Assembly: GCA_021108405.1 (NCBI GenBank)
Contig: JAIOQW010000058.1
Location: 1-33,317, forward strand
DNA length: 33,317 nucleotides
Reading direction: 5' to 3'
Source of the DNA: Methanosarcinales archaeon
Lineage (GTDB): Archaea > Halobacteriota > Methanosarcinia > Methanosarcinales > Methanocomedenaceae
How positions within the stretch are numbered: position 1 is the stretch's first letter; each line of letters starts with the position of its first letter. This document shows, piece after piece, positions 1-7,668 of the stretch. The notes below the pieces were generated by a model, which saw only the letters and a program-made list of their open reading frames with translations, had not been told where the DNA came from and did not search any database. Both the position numbers and the translations under genes were made by a program.

Positions 1-186
1 CTGAAAGGATGTTTCGTTCAGCAATGGGTAAATTATTATTTGTGAGTTGCCTAAAAGCATCGATACGTTATTCATCTCCACCACACAAACCCAAGCAAAT
101 CCCCACTTTTAGATTAAAATAATCTCTAGTCTTCGGCTGAATGAACACATGCTACAATGAATGAAAAGTCACAAAATGTTTTATTT

Positions 187-936
187 TTAAGTATCCCGTG
201 AAATCCTTATAATGAAATCAATTAAATGCTCAAATCTAATGAGTAGTGCTTTCATCTGTCTTTTATCGTATGGTTTTTCAATTGCATGGGTACCTTTTTG
301 TAATAAATCAAGAAAACTAAGAGCTACTGAGACATCCCGATCAACAAACGTAGTAAATGAATCATAATTTATGTTTCTGCAAATATAAAGTAGTCGTCCC
401 TTGCGTGTAGGACGACCGTTGTTTCGATACGATTTGTATTTATCCCACTCAAAGAAAGCTTTATCAGGTGCAAGTTCGAGGAGTATTTGTGTGAATAACT
501 CTCGCAACGAAATAGTAGCATGACGAACATGATCAACATTGTCAGATGCAATGGCGTTGATTGCTCCTTCATATAATGGAATTAGTCTCACGTCAATAGA
601 TGCAATAATTTTATGCATGTGCTGTTTGTTCGGTTTAATTTGAGCAAGAAATTTTTCCTCATCTGGCATAATTTCGGCTTCTATCGTTGATACCTCTACT
701 TGGTGAGTTGCGAGATACATTTCAATACTTGGAATTGTAATTACCATTGATGGAACCGAGAAAATCATTTGCGAATCGATACGAAATGCACTCCATAGAG
801 AATGATATGAATCTGCCATTTCTCTGAGTGGTTGGTAAAGGGCTTCCCTCGCATGATCTCCGATTTTGGCTGCCTCATCAATCGCCTGAAAATTGATACG
901 TGCAACTGACTGTTGAGCAAAAAGAGCAGAATTTGC
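187..936 (-). pseudogene. C-terminal part of a defence-associated gene broken by a 322-bp MITE
   Basis: The reading frame is open from the MITE edge near 941 down to the stop at 187. The first ATG in it is at 819, giving 210 aa, but the sequence upstream of that ATG (936-820) is clearly still coding. Removing the MITE (942-1263) and one 5-bp target copy joins this frame to the one at 1264-1674 without a shift, giving a protein of about 386 aa. Near the C-terminus there is a helical region with an acidic cluster, a GRPTRK motif and a basic stretch. I see a weak likeness to predicted nucleases found next to defence genes (pPIWI-associating nuclease type), but I do not claim that family. It lies at the distal end of the BREX accessory array. 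Positions 1-186 to its left hold nothing I can identify. Confidence 0.6.
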
Positions 937-941
937 TATTA

Positions 942-1263
942 CATGACTATCGGCTATTCCAAAATATGACCAAAATAAACTTCATCAATTATATGCCTTT
1001 ATGTCTATATTTTAAATATATGCATAAACAATGTTGGTAAGAGAGAACAGCAGATACTTGATAGAATAAATGATGTAAAGGAATCTAATCAATCGACAAG
1101 ATCTGAAAGCATATGCAGAGAATGGAATAAGCGGTTTAGCTAATTACAGAAAAGATGGTAATACAAAGAAGACCACATCTGATATTGAACATACCAAAAA
1201 TATTCGTTATTTTGTGTGATGAAGTTTAATTTGGTCAATTATTCAATTCAGCCGATAGTCATG
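942..1263. mobile_element. 322-bp MITE-like element with inverted ends and a 5-bp target duplication
   Basis: The two ends are inverted copies of about 46 bp. Both begin CATGACTATCGGCT, then diverge slightly, then agree again around GACCAAA and AAACTTCATCA. The element is flanked by TATTA on both sides (937-941 and 1264-1268). It carries no transposase. The interior has only a short plus-strand open stretch near 1030-1140 that may be a scrap of a parent element. Deleting the element plus one TATTA restores the host reading frame exactly, which supports these boundaries. The parent IS family is not recognised. Confidence 0.85.
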
Positions 1264-1674
1264 TATTAGGGAAAAGTCTCGTCCAATTATAGTTGCAATC
1301 CCTGTCACTTGAGATAGTGCTCCAATAGAAGCCTTAAGCGATTCAGCCCATCTTCGCTGGTCTTCTTGGAGTCGTATAGTAAAATCTTGATAGGGCCTAA
1401 GTGACATGAGTACATCGCTCATTTGGAGGTTGGCTTCACGAATAGTCTGTCCTAGTATCGGCTCGATACGAGGAATTGAAGCACTAAGAGCACGGATCTG
1501 CTTTTGCATGATCTTAAAATCTACCATGCTCATTTCCAGATTTCTCAGCATGCTGATGTGAGCGGGCTGTACCGTATTGGCCATACGGTCTATCTCTTGT
1601 AAGGCAAAGAGATTCTGTCTACGCCAATTCTCTGCGAATTTCGCTATTGTCTTGTAATATTCATCATCTTTCAT
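1243..1674 (-). pseudogene. N-terminal part of the MITE-interrupted 386-aa gene
   Basis: This encodes 143 aa from ATG 1674. About 137 residues are native, and the last six plus the stop come from the inserted element. The native part is hydrophilic and helical, with no signal peptide, membrane segment or catalytic motif that I recognise. Its frame continues after the MITE into 936-187 with the junction reading F-S-L-I / A-N-S-A. The gene follows pglX-tail copy A (1785). The short stretch between them (about 1708-1784) is homologous to the flank of tail copy C near 6115-6193. An interrupted protein could still yield a 143-aa product, but loss of function is the likelier outcome. Confidence 0.65.
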
Positions 1675-1707
1675 CTTGAAACAACATTATAATAACTGGA
1701 TTTTCGC

Positions 1708-1844
1708 ATAACAATACATATACGAACTCACTTCGCATATTCTTCCCTCATATCGAACGCTTCAATCATTATCCTCACCTTTTCTCATACCTTCCCAACC
1801 AACCTCTCAAACTTCGCATAATCCACCACAACCCCATCATCCAG
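1708..1844 (-). repeat. pglX 3'-tail copy A plus downstream flank
   Basis: Positions 1844-1785 encode the ending [20 protein letters not shown], one of six copies of the PglX C-terminal tail in this window. The following ~75 bp (1784-1708, minus-strand order) are homologous to the same interval after copy C. In copy A this flank reads as a short frame containing IEAFDMREEYAK. Homology between the two flanks stops at ATAAC on the plus strand (GTTAT on the minus strand), at 1708-1712 here and 6110-6114 in copy C. Confidence 0.75.
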
Positions 1845-2189
1845 ATCAATCTCAATAAAACCCAGCGCCTTATTATTCAGCACCTCATCATACTCTGCAA
1901 GCTCCTCTATCAATTTTGAAAGCCTGCTCATCTCCCGAACATCCTTATTTGACTCAGACGAAAGCATCCCAATCCTGGCATCAAGCTTATCCTCAAGCTT
2001 AAGCAGATAATCAGTCCTCACCTTAGCCAGCGATTCCTTATCATACTTGTGCATATACATCAGCACATTGAACCCCCTGCCCTTCCCTGATGTGAACTGC
2101 CAGTAAATGGGTCTTTTCTGGTAAGTCCTGGCAAGGTCTTTGAAGATCGAATTCACGAAGTAGTCCCTTGTCACAGTCTCATTTTTCAT
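1785..2189 (-). pseudogene. PglX C-terminal fragment (134 aa), second copy
   Basis: The product closely matches the last ~130 residues of the PglX C-terminal half at 13324-15054. It shares the motifs [29 protein letters not shown] and [19 protein letters not shown], and ends in YAKFERLVGKV. It lacks the FYRAS region and the rest of the recognition half, so it cannot be a complete specificity subunit. Its ATG lies inside the last codons of the upstream yhcG-like gene (11-nt overlap), so the two are translationally coupled. The same YhcG-to-PglX-C junction exists as a remnant at 15041-15178. Either this is a scar of recombination or a short helical adaptor that is still translated. The frame is intact. 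Confidence 0.8.
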
Positions 2190-3399
2190 GTTTTGAACCC
2201 TCTTCGATCAGTTGACGCTGGTGTTGGATCTCGCGTTTGAGTTCCTCTTCTGTTGGCAGATAGAGCATGTATTTTGAGGCGAATAGCTGCTTGCTGTTAT
2301 TGAGCACCGAATACTTTGCGATGGTCTCATTCTTCTTTGAACAAAGGATCAATCCGATAGTCGGATTATCGCCGGACGTGATGTATCTGTCGTCAAATAT
2401 CCTGACATAGCTATCCATCTGACCAACATCCTGATGCGTCAGTTCACCAATTTTCAGATCTATCAGCAGGTAGCATTTCAAAATGCAGTTGTAGAAAACA
2501 AGATCAATATAAAAGAAATCATCATCGAACTGTAGTCGTTTTTGTCGTCCAACAAAGGCAAAGCCCTTGCCAAGTTCAAGAAGAAATGACTGGAGGTTGC
2601 TGATAATGGCTTTTTCGAGCTTTGATTCGTGCAGAACATCTGAATCTGGTAAACCGAGGAAGTCAAGAATGTATGGTTCTTTTATTGTGTCTATCGGGTT
2701 TTTCGGATTGTGTCCTTCCCGCGTCAGCTTCATCAGCCCAACTTTATCCCTACTTTTAAGCAATCTCGCAAAGAGAAATGTGTTGATCTGTCGCTCCAGG
2801 TGTTCAACAGTCCAGCCCTCTTTCTCGGTCTCGATTTCATAAAATAAGCGTTCGTTCCTGTTTTCCACTTTGGTCAGTGTTCGGTAATGTGACCAGCTAA
2901 GTACAGGGGAAAAACCTTCCATGCATTCGCTTTGTTGAACTGCAAGGCTCATGTCTTCCAAAACATCACAAGCCATGTGATGATTTTGCGATATCCCATC
3001 CAACCGGCCAGATTCATCACAAGTCATGTGACGAATCTCAGGTAAGCGCTCAGAATATATCTGATAGAACAACCTGAAATAACGCAGGTTTGTCACGGAA
3101 AAGCCCCTGCCATACCTATGTGAAAGCCTGGCAGATAGCTCCTCCAGCACTTTTTTCCCATACTCTGCACATTCATCACCACCCTGAGCCGCCTGCACTA
3201 TCTCGCGCCCGATTAGCCAGTAGGCAATCACTATCTGGTTATTGACTGATCTGACAACATTCGCCCGCGCCTGATCAAGAATGAAAGCAACCCTGTCAAA
3301 CAGATCGCCGTTTTGAGGATGGTTACCGATCAGCGGACCTTGCCCACTGTTATTGGTGTTTGTATTCATTCCACGGCTTCTGGCTGTTTTCTTGTCCAT
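2179..3399 (-). CDS. YhcG/DUF1016 family PD-(D/E)XK nuclease, full length
   Basis: This 406-aa protein has the two-part YhcG layout. The N-terminal DUF1016 domain covers about residues 30-180 (YWLIGREIVQ near 60, RYGRGFSVTNLRYFRLFYQ near 95-115). The C-terminal nuclease domain has FFYIDLVFYN near 295-303 and LLIDLKIGE near 311-319, which supply the D...DxK catalytic pattern. Family members sit in type I R-M and other defence loci and are thought to act on DNA. Residues 121-160 are an insertion rich in short repeats (RHMTCDE, HHMACDV) encoded by DNA palindromes. The gene follows an AlbA_2-PglX-tail chimera (38-nt gap) and overlaps the PglX fragment downstream. A truncated near-identical copy lies at 11606-12088. 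The ATG at 3399 is used. A second in-frame ATG at residue 11 is possible. Confidence 0.85.
   Translation of the reverse strand: MDKKTARSRGMNTNTNNSGQGPLIGNHPQNGDLFDRVAFILDQARANVVRSVNNQIVIAYWLIGREIVQAAQGGDECAEYGKKVLEELSARLSHRYGRGFSVTNLRYFRLFYQIYSERLPEIRHMTCDESGRLDGISQNHHMACDVLEDMSLAVQQSECMEGFSPVLSWSHYRTLTKVENRNERLFYEIETEKEGWTVEHLERQINTFLFARLLKSRDKVGLMKLTREGHNPKNPIDTIKEPYILDFLGLPDSDVLHESKLEKAIISNLQSFLLELGKGFAFVGRQKRLQFDDDFFYIDLVFYNCILKCYLLIDLKIGELTHQDVGQMDSYVRIFDDRYITSGDNPTIGLILCSKKNETIAKYSVLNNSKQLFASKYMLYLPTEEELKREIQHQRQLIEEGSKHEK
2964..3033. repeat. Paired intragenic palindromes in the DUF1016 gene
   Basis: Two 19-bp palindromes lie in the coding sequence: CATCACA-N5-TGTGATG at 2964-2982 and CATCACA-N5-TGTGACG at 3015-3033. 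They encode the peptide motifs HHMACDV and RHMTCDE. The truncated copy at 11606-12088 repeats both. A related palindrome (15106-15124) sits at the equivalent place in the YhcG remnant upstream of PglX-C. They look like small palindromic insertions tolerated in a linker between domains. Confidence 0.6.
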
Positions 3400-3436
3400 A
3401 CTTACTGCATCCTGATATTAACGTCATTATTTTCGC

Positions 3437-3483
3437 TCATATCTTCTCCACCAATCTCCCAAACTTCGCATAATTCACCGCTA
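3437..3483 (-). repeat. pglX 3'-tail copy B
   Basis: It encodes NGVAVNYAKFGRLVEKI at the end of the AlbA_2 chimera. It corresponds to [18 protein letters not shown] of the PglX C-terminal half at 13324. The stop codon forms an ATGA overlap with a following ATG, as at copies D and F. Confidence 0.75.
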
Positions 3484-3742
3484 CTCCATTGATCTTGATA
3501 TTTTCCGGTTCCGGGATTATGTGGGGGTCTGTGCTTTGAGAAAATTGTTTTGTCCACTGGTTGAGTGTTTCTTTTCCGACTTTTATGCCTTTGATATTGT
3601 TTTTATCAGATACGCCTATGAAGATTATGCCACCCTTTGTGTTAGCGAAAGCTACTGCTGATTCAATGGTTTGCTCATCGAATTTTTCTTTGAATTCGAC
3701 TGTTTCGGATTCTCCGGTTTTGATTTGGTCTGGTAGGTTCAT
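3437..3742 (-). CDS. Truncated AlbA_2 domain fused to the PglX C-terminal tail (101 aa)
   Basis: Residues 1 to about 84 match the N-terminus of the full AlbA_2/RecG-C-like gene at 6273-7655 nearly exactly (TVEFKEKFDEQ, AVAFANTKGGIIFIGVSD). The homology then breaks at I-N-G and the protein ends VAVNYAKFGRLVEKI, which is the PglX tail. The join falls where both parents have a D/N-G pair, so short homology may have guided it. AlbA_2 (Schlafen-like) domains bind nucleic acid. Here the HATPase-like and winged-helix parts are lost. The TGA overlaps an ATG that opens a 12-codon frame ahead of yhcG. The same chimera recurs at 12126-12431, so it is either a recent duplication or a kept small protein. 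It starts 9 nt after the TIGR02391 gene. Confidence 0.75.
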   Translation of the reverse strand: MNLPDQIKTGESETVEFKEKFDEQTIESAVAFANTKGGIIFIGVSDKNNIKGIKVGKETLNQWTKQFSQSTDPHIIPEPENIKINGVAVNYAKFGRLVEKI

Positions 3743-3751
3743 ATTTTTGAT

Positions 3752-4561
3752 TTAAGTATGGCTATTATCAATTCTTCGTAGTACATAGGACGCAAGTGTG
3801 AAAAGGTCTAAAGCATCTTGTTCATCAAGATTCCATTCAATTTTTGGAGCATGAGCAGTGGGATTTCGAAATGTTCCAAACAACCCCTTCGCTAAGTTTG
3901 TAAATCCTCTCTGTTCACTTTTTTCGGTATCTGTTTTAAAAGCATTTATCTTAAGAATCGGATTTGTTCCTCCAAATGCATCATCTATGAGTTGTGCACC
4001 ATCAGTATTAAGTCCGGTCATTAAACGAACCTTTGATGCTACACTTTTTGTAGCTTCAAGTACGGCATGAAAATAATTGTCTTGAAGCAATTCAGCCCTA
4101 CAAAAGCGTAATAAATCCTTATGCAGGTTACGATCAAAAACAGAGGTTTTAAGGTTTTGAACTCGTTTTTCTGCTTCTGCTAATGTAGAAACTCGCTTGA
4201 TTGTATGAAACTTACCATCATCTCTAAATTCTAATCCATGAAAGGCTAAAACAATATTTACACCCCTTAACATTGAATCATATTGATTCCTGTTATTGAT
4301 AAATCTCGTAGGTTGCAGTGCTTTAGCGATAAATGAAAGAACCCTATTTCCATCTTGGCGTTTATTTTGATTTTCAGCAAGCGCATCGTATAAGCGTCTC
4401 CATTTCGTTATCGTTGGGTCTGTATCGATAACACCAATTTGTGCTAATATGTGGCCGATCTCGCTACCAGTCAATCCTGTATCAGTATCAGCTAGAACTT
4501 TACATAATGCCTCAAGATCTCCTGATGAAAATGGTTTACGCTTTTTTTTGTCATTTCCCAT
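3752..4561 (-). CDS. TIGR02391/Ymh family protein (abortive-infection-like)
   Basis: This 269-aa protein has the C-terminal Ymh/TIGR02391 domain from about residue 150: LHKDLLRFCRAEL, then the YFHAVLEATKSVASKVR helix, LIDDAFGG, and the FGTFRNPTAHAP motif typical of the family near residue 240. The N-terminal half is a helical domain with no known match to me. Family members occur in R-M, BREX and DISARM neighbourhoods and are usually called abortive-infection-like. The biochemical activity is not established. A GAGG ribosome site lies 8-10 nt before ATG 4561. Its leader begins near a GTTAAAC core at 4589-4595 (minus strand), discussed under the attC-like candidate. It is followed after 9 nt by the AlbA_2 chimera. 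Confidence 0.8.
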   Translation of the reverse strand: MGNDKKKRKPFSSGDLEALCKVLADTDTGLTGSEIGHILAQIGVIDTDPTITKWRRLYDALAENQNKRQDGNRVLSFIAKALQPTRFINNRNQYDSMLRGVNIVLAFHGLEFRDDGKFHTIKRVSTLAEAEKRVQNLKTSVFDRNLHKDLLRFCRAELLQDNYFHAVLEATKSVASKVRLMTGLNTDGAQLIDDAFGGTNPILKINAFKTDTEKSEQRGFTNLAKGLFGTFRNPTAHAPKIEWNLDEQDALDLFTLASYVLRRIDNSHT

Positions 4562-4588
4562 ACTAAAACCTCATTTTTGCTTATTTGC

Positions 4589-4705
4589 GTTTAACGATTG
4601 TATATAATGTTTCCAGTATACACAACATTGCAACAGAATGGACTAATTTCCCAAAGTGCAAAGTGAAAGCCCGTAGTGTATAGGCTGTATTATATGTTGT
4701 TGCTT
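4589..4705 (-). other. Imperfect hairpin between accessory genes, weak attC-like candidate
   Basis: This 154-bp gap between the 451-aa gene and TIGR02391 contains an imperfect long stem. On the minus strand the left arm near 4700-4675 (ATATAAT, TATACAC) pairs with the right arm near 4625-4600, with bulges, and ends in GTTAAAC at 4595-4589. The GTTRRRY core and bulged stem fit an integron attC. The matching R'' box is poor, with only its AAC present, so this is a weak candidate. Confidence 0.25.
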
Positions 4706-4715
4706 TGCTTCTCTT

Positions 4716-6071
4716 TTAATGAATTTTGCTTTCTTCAACTTCAATTCTTTTCCAATCATCGTCGAATCTTTTTATTATATCTTGCATTAACCAATCTCTT
4801 TTTCGCATAGGCCATATTTCTAACCCTTTTTTAGAATAGTAAAGGAACATATCGTTGATAGTAGCAAAAATATTACGACATGCTTGATCATAGTCTTTGC
4901 AGTCTTCTGGGGACATAGAGATATTTCCCGATTGAAGGTAAAGTTCTGTAACTCTTGGTTCTATTTTCTGCATTTTTAGGATAAATTTATCTTCGGAAGT
5001 GTTTCCACACTTGTATTCTCCAAAGGAATTAATCCCTTGTTTGCCAAGTTCTACCATTCCATTTAAAATGGGGCGAATGGCATCTAATACCTCCTCCTTC
5101 GTACCAAAACTGTTTTCGAAGACGTTTTTTTGTGATTTGTAGTCCTCATTCCAAAAGACTTCTATATCTCCAAGTATTTCATTGCTCTTGAAGCCAAGAT
5201 GGGGCATATTTTCTGGTAAAAATGGATCTATCCAACCTGTGCGACAAATCCAATTTACATTCCGAACGTCTTCCAAATCGTGAGCTATAAACAGCCACAC
5301 TACATGGGCCGGAATTTCATGCCATCGTGCTTTAACTCGCTCATTACGATAATAGTTATCATATTTTAATTTCTCTGTTGCTTTTTGAATAATTGTTCTA
5401 ATTACATCCTTCGAATAATGTTTGTCTAAAATAATAGTAGCAGAATAACGTTTGGCTCCAGCATGGCTTACATCTCTTTGACTTACGATTGTATATGATA
5501 GTTTATCTCTAACTTTCATTTCTAAAGCCAAACCTTCATCTCGCACATGTCTATTTGTACAGGTACCGGTATCATCATAAGGTGTTCCATCTTTTGGACA
5601 GATTTTTTCATAAGCAATAAACAGGCGTGCCCAGTCTTGAGCATCAATGATGAGATAGTCACATCCAGTATCAATAGCCGTTTGCACAAAATCTCTTTGT
5701 GCATCGTCTTGAATATTTCCAACTGCTCCAAAAACTATTAGCCCAAGTTCTGGAATTTGTCGCAGTTTAGCGAATTGATGAGTCACCTTTTTGCTTGAAA
5801 CCCTTGTGAAGCTCTTTCCTTTCAGGACGAAAGCGGTTAACCTCTTATTCCCCCTAACATGTACATGACTTGTCAGTATATCTGCTATTTCTGTAGGACC
5901 ATGAGGAGTTTCGTTTGGATCATATAAAATCTCTCGAATAAATCGTTCCATTTTGCTTTTCTCATCCAAATTCCTAGTTTCATTAAGTATCGCCTCGTTG
6001 ATAGTGGCATCATGAATAGCTTTAATTTCCGAAAACTCATCTACGTCATGTATTTTAACAAGTCGTCCCAT
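4716..6071 (-). CDS. Unknown 451-aa accessory defence-locus protein
   Basis: I do not recognise the family. The sequence is soluble, with no signal peptide or membrane span. The N-terminal ~60 residues are charged and helical. Residues ~60-160 look like an alpha/beta domain (PTEIADIL, TAFVLKGKSF, LGLIVFGAVGN, CDYLIIDAQDWARL) whose strand-K pattern could be a restriction-endonuclease-like fold, but the catalytic set is not clear. The C-terminal ~200 residues are helical with several Trp. The ATG at 6071 has a GAGGT site 9-10 nt upstream. The gene sits downstream of pglX-tail copy C and its shared flank, with a cassette-like boundary at GTTAT (6114-6110), and is followed by the hairpin at 4589-4705. 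A role in defence is inferred from position only. Confidence 0.6.
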   Translation of the reverse strand: MGRLVKIHDVDEFSEIKAIHDATINEAILNETRNLDEKSKMERFIREILYDPNETPHGPTEIADILTSHVHVRGNKRLTAFVLKGKSFTRVSSKKVTHQFAKLRQIPELGLIVFGAVGNIQDDAQRDFVQTAIDTGCDYLIIDAQDWARLFIAYEKICPKDGTPYDDTGTCTNRHVRDEGLALEMKVRDKLSYTIVSQRDVSHAGAKRYSATIILDKHYSKDVIRTIIQKATEKLKYDNYYRNERVKARWHEIPAHVVWLFIAHDLEDVRNVNWICRTGWIDPFLPENMPHLGFKSNEILGDIEVFWNEDYKSQKNVFENSFGTKEEVLDAIRPILNGMVELGKQGINSFGEYKCGNTSEDKFILKMQKIEPRVTELYLQSGNISMSPEDCKDYDQACRNIFATINDMFLYYSKKGLEIWPMRKRDWLMQDIIKRFDDDWKRIEVEESKIH

Positions 6072-6109
6072 TTAGAATACCTCATGATATGGTAGCCAAA
6101 CAATTGTAG

Positions 6110-6250
6110 ATAACGTTATACATACGAATTTACTTCCGCATATACATCCCTCTGATCGAAAGTCTCCAGCTTCAATCCCATCAATTCTTTCACTTATACC
6201 TTCACAACCAACCATTCAAATCTCGTATAATTCACCACAACCATATTATC
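6110..6250 (-). repeat. pglX 3'-tail copy C plus downstream flank
   Basis: Reading the minus strand from 6250, the frame DNMVVVNYTRFEWLVVKV ends at TAA 6196-6194. It is a degenerate copy of the PglX tail. It lies about 20-25 bp after the stop of the AlbA_2 gene (6273) and is not part of that gene. The next ~80 bp match the flank of copy A, including a frame LKLETFDQRDVYAE against IEAFDMREEYAK. The match ends at 6110. Confidence 0.7.
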
Positions 6251-6272
6251 AAGGTTGGCCCATTTGGCGTCT

Positions 6273-7655
6273 TTATGGCGCCTTTGTGGCGTCTTTGGCG
6301 TCTTTACAATAACTTATAATGTATACAGTTCCTTTTCCAGTAATTCCGACCTGATCAAAAAGTCCAGATGAAACCAGATCCGCCAGATCTCTTGATGCTG
6401 TTCTGTTAGATGTGGCGCAAACTTCCTGGTACTCTTTGTTTGTGATCTGTTCTTTTTCTTTGACATACATCACAGCTTTGATCTGCCTTTCATTTAGGTT
6501 CAGGCTGCGGAGATATTCTTCATCATAGACATCTTTTCTAAACACAACCTGGAACCCCTGATATTCCTCAAATATTGGTTCTGGAAGTCCGGCATCGAGA
6601 CAGTGTTGTTGTATTTTTTCTATGCCGCTGCCCCATCTTTCGATCAGTTCAGTATCATACAGTACTTCTGCCAGTCCTTTGTTTCGCAGGGTTGATGAAT
6701 GTGGTTTGTATAGTTCTTCCAGTGTGATCCCATAAGGTAAAAACCCGGGACTCCTGATTATGAGTTTGTCATCATATATTCGTACTTCTATGTTTGAGAA
6801 GATTGTATAGTCCCGATGGCAAATGGCATTGATGAGGGCTTCTCGCAGGGCTTCTAATGGGTAATCCCATATTTGATCCCTTTGTGGTCTGCCTGTCATC
6901 ACAAATTCGACATTGATGTTTTTGCGTATGAAGTCCATGGCTTCGTCTATCTGCTCAAAAACGGTGCCAACGATCATCCTGTCATCGATGACAATATTTT
7001 TTTCTTTGAACCTTCCGCAGTGTATTGCAGCCTGGGAAATGAATTTATTTGTCTGTTGGGAAAATAGAAGAATTGCTGCCCAGGTGGTTTGTCCTTCAGT
7101 TATGAGGTTCATTTTCTCAAGAACCTGCATTGGTTCTTCATCGTCCCCTATCTTTTTCCTGCCTGTTTCCCTGGCTTTCCTGATGTATCTATTTACGTTG
7201 TCGATATCAATATCTTCAAGGCTGGCATCTTTTGCAGGATATTTGTCCCAGCTCATTCCTGTTGAGTGCAGGTGCATTTGTGCCACTTCCTGCGCACTCA
7301 TGGCACGATTGCTGCTGTCTACTCTTTTGAGGCATCTGCCTTTTTTTGATATGGGTTTGATTGGATTTTCTTTTATTTTTACCGCAATGACAGTTTTTCC
7401 ATCGACTTTGATCTGTTCCAGTTCAGGGATTATGCGGGGGTCTGTGCTTTGAGAAATTTGATTTGTCCACTGGTTGAGTGTTTCTTTTCCGACTTTTATG
7501 CCTTTGATATTGTTTTTATCAGATACGCCTATGAAGATTATGCCGCCCTTTGTGTTAGCGAAAGCTACTGCTGATTCAATGATTTGCTCATCGAATTTTT
7601 CTTTGAATTCGACTGTGTTGGATTCTCCGGTTTTAATGAGGTCTGGTAGGTTCAT
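6273..7655 (-). CDS. AlbA_2 / RecG-C-like putative DNA-binding regulator, full length
   Basis: This 460-aa protein has the common AlbA_2 regulator layout. The AlbA_2 (Schlafen-type) domain covers ~10-130 (NTVEFKEKF, FANTKGGIIFIGVSD). A GHKL/HATPase_c_4 domain covers ~260-380 (EALREALINAICHRDY, RSPGFLPYG, ERWGSGIEKI). A winged helix near 390-450 has LNERQIKAVMYV and NRTASRDLADLV. Such proteins are common passengers in R-M and BREX loci and are thought to be DNA-binding, ATPase-like regulators. The C-terminus runs into short repeats coding K-D-A (DNA unit about AAAGACGCC, 6265-6300). The first ~84 codons are the donor-like match for the chimeras at 3437 and 12126. It starts 13 nt after the 69-aa gene. 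ATG 7655. Confidence 0.85.
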   Translation of the reverse strand: MNLPDLIKTGESNTVEFKEKFDEQIIESAVAFANTKGGIIFIGVSDKNNIKGIKVGKETLNQWTNQISQSTDPRIIPELEQIKVDGKTVIAVKIKENPIKPISKKGRCLKRVDSSNRAMSAQEVAQMHLHSTGMSWDKYPAKDASLEDIDIDNVNRYIRKARETGRKKIGDDEEPMQVLEKMNLITEGQTTWAAILLFSQQTNKFISQAAIHCGRFKEKNIVIDDRMIVGTVFEQIDEAMDFIRKNINVEFVMTGRPQRDQIWDYPLEALREALINAICHRDYTIFSNIEVRIYDDKLIIRSPGFLPYGITLEELYKPHSSTLRNKGLAEVLYDTELIERWGSGIEKIQQHCLDAGLPEPIFEEYQGFQVVFRKDVYDEEYLRSLNLNERQIKAVMYVKEKEQITNKEYQEVCATSNRTASRDLADLVSSGLFDQVGITGKGTVYIISYCKDAKDATKAP

Positions 7656-7668
7656 TTTAGTGATTTTC

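Larger units (their letters stand above)
2932..3742. repeat. 811-bp direct repeat, left copy
   Basis: This segment (AlbA_2-tail chimera plus the 5' half of yhcG) is almost identical to 11621-12431, at a constant offset of 8689 bp. I noticed only a few substitutions, mainly near the two ends. The repeat ends at the chimera's start codon on the right and inside yhcG on the left. Recombination between the copies would delete 8.7 kb of accessory genes. Confidence 0.85.

Noticed and set aside
6115-6250. Tail copy C as part of the AlbA_2 gene's C-terminus
   Set aside because: The AlbA_2 frame stops at 6273, before the tail. The tail is in a separate position with its own stop at 6194.
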